A stretch of DNA of 64,000 bases. Source: Streptomyces sp. B21-105. Its GTDB lineage: Bacteria > Actinomycetota > Actinomycetes > Streptomycetales > Streptomycetaceae. A model generated the notes under the pieces. That model was not told the origin of the DNA, made no database searches, and saw only the letters and a list, made by a program, of their open reading frames with translations. The DNA is taken from positions 1,612,001 through 1,676,000 of the forward strand of contig NZ_JARUMJ010000001.1 of the NCBI RefSeq assembly GCF_036898465.1, written 5' to 3'. Below are positions 62,046 through 64,000 of the stretch, one piece after another; the first letter of the stretch is position 1, and the number at the start of each line of letters is the position of its first letter. The position numbers and the translations under genes were made by a program.

Positions 62046-63629
62046 TCAGGCGCGCAGCAGGGTGACGGTGCGCCCGGAGGGCGTGGTCTGCTGCGAGAAG
62101 GCGGTGCGCTCGTGGACCGTGGCTGCTTGCGGGCGGGTGTCGAAGACGACGAGGGTGCCCGTGGACAGCTCCATGCGGTCCAGGTAGTCGTCCAACTGTG
62201 CCAGCCCCTCGGCGAGGGGGTCGGTGCGGCCCTGGCGCCACACCTTCAGCTCCAGCGCCTCGCGCTGCACCGCCCGCGAACCGTCGGCAGCGGTGTACGG
62301 CTGGCGAATCAGCAGGTCCACGCGCCGCCGGCCGATCCCGTACTCCCGGTCGATGAAACCCGCCCCGTTCACGATCCGGTGCAGGTAGGCCATCATCACC
62401 AGCTGTGCCGCGGCCTCCGGGTAGGTCGAGGCGGTGGCCAGGATCTCGCCGTTCTCCCGCCAGAACTCGGCGAAGGAGCACAGCAGCTTGTCCATGTCGA
62501 TCCGGTCGTCCGGCAGCCGGAAGCTGCTCGGGGCGGCGACGACCTGGCCCTCCGTGTTGTTTCCCAGGACCCGGACAATGACCTCCTGGTAGATCGGATT
62601 GGCCACCCGCACCGGCGCGTCCGGAGCGACCAGCCCCAGGTCGCGCACGTACGCCAGATCGTCGTCGTACGTGTCCGTCGGCAGGAGCAGCTCGCCCGCG
62701 ATCACCGGCTGGATCACCCGCCGCACCCGGTCCTCGCCCAACCTGGCGGCCAGCGAGTCCAGATGCGTCGCACGCGCCAGGATCAGCCGCTCCTTCGCCT
62801 CCTCCATGTGCTCGGCCGTGATCGGCGTGTCCGACGGCACCCCCATCTCCTCGACGACCTCCCGGGCCAGCGCGTTGACCAGCCACGGCTGTCCCTGGGT
62901 AAAGCCGAAGGCACGCTCCAGCGCATCCACCGTGAAATCCTGGCCCGTCTGCGTGGTGTGCTGCCCGTACAGCTCGGCGACCTCGGCCGCGGTGAAGTCG
63001 CCCAACCGCAGCGACGCCACCTTGATGTTGAACGGACTCGACGTACCAAGGCGCCCCGGATCCCCGCCCGAGGCCGCCTTGTAGTCACGCACATCCCGCA
63101 GCCCGCACAGCACCACCGCATGCGGGAAGCCGCCACGGCTGACAGTGAAGCCATCGCGCAACTGGCGCAGCACACTGCGCAGGCCTTCCCCCCGCAGCGC
63201 GTCGATCTCGTCGAAGAACAGCACCAGCGGACGCGGACAGCTCCGCACCCACTCAGTCAGCCCCCGCGTGAGCCGGGACCCGGGCACCGCGTCGGGCCAG
63301 GAGGCGGGGGGCGCGAGCTCATCAGGAAGCCCAGCGGACTCCGCGGACCGCCGAATCGCCTCCAGCACCAGCAACTCGGCCTGGCCGTAGTCCTCCCCGG
63401 CCACCTCCGCGCTCTCGCACGAGAAGTGCAGCGCCGCGTACCGGCCCGAGGCCGTCAGTTCCCGGGCCATCGCCGCCAGCACCGTCGTCTTCCCGGTCTG
63501 CCGCGGCGCGTGCACCACGAAGTACTGGCCCTGCTCGATGTACCCGCGGGCCCTGGGCAGCCGCTCCTGGGCCGGCACCATGTAGTGACGCGTGGGGACG
63601 CACGGCCCGGCCGTATTGAAGTAGCGCAT
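62046..63629 (-). CDS. AAA-family ATPase with PD-(D/E)XK-like C-terminal domain
   Basis: 527 residues from ATG 63629; a longer frame from 63746 lacks support. Walker A is APRQTGKTTVLA (about 41-52), Walker B LVLFFDEIDALRGEG, and a sensor-like CGLRDVRDYKA with GQPWLVNALAREVV in the helical lid; this is the AAA-like ATPase type with opening YFNTAGPCVPTRHYMVP. The last 150 residues contain FIDREYGIGRRRVDLLIRQPY and, 20 residues on, EALELKVWRQG, i.e. the D...E-L-K core of PD-(D/E)XK nuclease-like domains. It precedes the HNH-RAMA gene by 112 bp on the same strand. ATPase plus nuclease modules suggest a defence or DNA-processing role; this is inference. Alone it could also be an orphan ATPase of unknown task. 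Confidence 0.8.
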   Translation of the reverse strand: MRYFNTAGPCVPTRHYMVPAQERLPRARGYIEQGQYFVVHAPRQTGKTTVLAAMARELTASGRYAALHFSCESAEVAGEDYGQAELLVLEAIRRSAESAGLPDELAPPASWPDAVPGSRLTRGLTEWVRSCPRPLVLFFDEIDALRGEGLRSVLRQLRDGFTVSRGGFPHAVVLCGLRDVRDYKAASGGDPGRLGTSSPFNIKVASLRLGDFTAAEVAELYGQHTTQTGQDFTVDALERAFGFTQGQPWLVNALAREVVEEMGVPSDTPITAEHMEEAKERLILARATHLDSLAARLGEDRVRRVIQPVIAGELLLPTDTYDDDLAYVRDLGLVAPDAPVRVANPIYQEVIVRVLGNNTEGQVVAAPSSFRLPDDRIDMDKLLCSFAEFWRENGEILATASTYPEAAAQLVMMAYLHRIVNGAGFIDREYGIGRRRVDLLIRQPYTAADGSRAVQREALELKVWRQGRTDPLAEGLAQLDDYLDRMELSTGTLVVFDTRPQAATVHERTAFSQQTTPSGRTVTLLRA

Positions 63630-63862
63630 ACCTCGCACGCTAGCCGACGGCACCGACAACCTGAGGCGACCGTGCACCCGACCACCGGCTACACCGCCCC
63701 GTACGGGCACGAGTGCCAGAGCAGCGGTGCCCCGGTACGGGATCACCCGGCGGGCAGACGCAGAAACGCGGCCGGCGCCCGCTGGGGTGCGGTGACCGCT
63801 GGAGCGCCTCCGGCGACCGCCAGGGCATGCAGGTCACTGCCGCACAGATCTTCGCTTGCCGA

Positions 63863-64000
63863 TCAGCTCATCCGGGGCACGTTGTCGTCCTCATCGTCCC
63901 AGTCGGTCTCATGCATCCTGCCCTTGCCGAAAATCTCATCCGGGCTGTTGAGCGACCGGGGCACGCACTGCGGCCAGGGCCTTGTCGGACAGTTTGGCCG
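63863..64000 (-). CDS. C-terminal end of an unidentified protein, entering from the right edge
   Basis: The minus frame is open from the window edge to TGA at 63863-63865 and ends PDEIFGKGRMHETDWDDEDNVPRMS. I do not recognise it. In the neighbouring frame AKLSDKALAAVRAPVAQ resembles part of DDE endonucleases of IS5-like elements, so the region may be a transposase-related junction. 63630-63862 holds no gene. Confidence 0.3.
   Translation of the reverse strand, partial: RPNCPTRPWPQCVPRSLNSPDEIFGKGRMHETDWDDEDDNVPRMS

Overview
High-GC DNA with GTG starts, leaderless secretion signals, twin-arginine and lipobox signals, IS110/ISAs1/IS256 elements and actinobacterial gene families points to a Streptomyces (or close relative) genome. 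The large number of truncated and frameshifted genes, insertion sequences and deletion junctions suggests a chromosome arm or other accessory region rather than core DNA. No rRNA, tRNA or CRISPR array was recognised. All functional calls come from reading the translations by eye; no database search was run.

Layout. 1-15.3 kb: a carbohydrate locus. It holds the end of a LacI regulator, a cutinase relic, a TetR regulator, a sugar ABC importer (binding lipoprotein plus two permeases, no ATPase), two GH3 enzymes and a GH35-like enzyme on the plus strand, facing a TAT-exported GH106-type alpha-L-rhamnosidase and an SDR on the minus strand. 15.4-22.0 kb: a decayed steroid/acyl-CoA catabolic cluster. 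Only an IclR regulator and a tandem-MarR regulator look intact; the alpha/beta hydrolase, 3-ketosteroid dehydrogenase, ferredoxin reductase, CoA-transferases, acyl-CoA dehydrogenase, enoyl-CoA hydratase and amidohydrolase are broken. 22.0-30.4 kb: a mobile-element zone with a 3'-truncated XRE regulator, an IS110 element, a VOC protein, a complete ISAs1-type element with 10-bp target duplication, a low-GC secreted protein with betagamma-crystallin-like motifs, a frameshifted IS256-type transposase and a frameshifted zinc-finger serine recombinase.

30.6-34.3 kb: an SDR - esterase - quinone oxidoreductase - TetR gene run. 34.5-35.6 kb: a Tn3 transposase relic joined to a partial copy of the GH1 gene found 9 kb away. 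35.7-39.1 kb: an ABC exporter (ATPase plus double-FtsX permease). 40-46.9 kb: a CocE relic, a DUF6351 secreted hydrolase, a Gfo/Idh/MocA oxidoreductase, a GH1 beta-glucosidase and its divergent LacI regulator with a perfect 20-bp operator.

47.6-51.9 kb: a compact sulfide/persulfide detoxification locus like the staphylococcal cst operon: a CstR-type repressor, rhodanese-DUF2892, TSUP exporter, single rhodanese, MBL-rhodanese persulfide dioxygenase and a frameshifted DUF302 gene, with four matching ATACCC/GGGTAT-type operator sites. 51.95-54.2 kb: relics of the hsaF/hsaG-type aldolase-dehydrogenase pair and of lutB-lutC. 54.3-58.7 kb: an MMPL exporter divergent from a two-component system. 58.7-61.1 kb: a GH78 relic, about 1.7 kb without recognisable genes, and an ArsR relic. 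61.1-63.6 kb: an HNH-nuclease-like protein with a C-terminal RAMA-type domain next to an AAA ATPase with a PD-(D/E)XK-like tail; this is the best candidate for an uncharacterised defence-type system, although the HNH gene seems to lack its 5' end.
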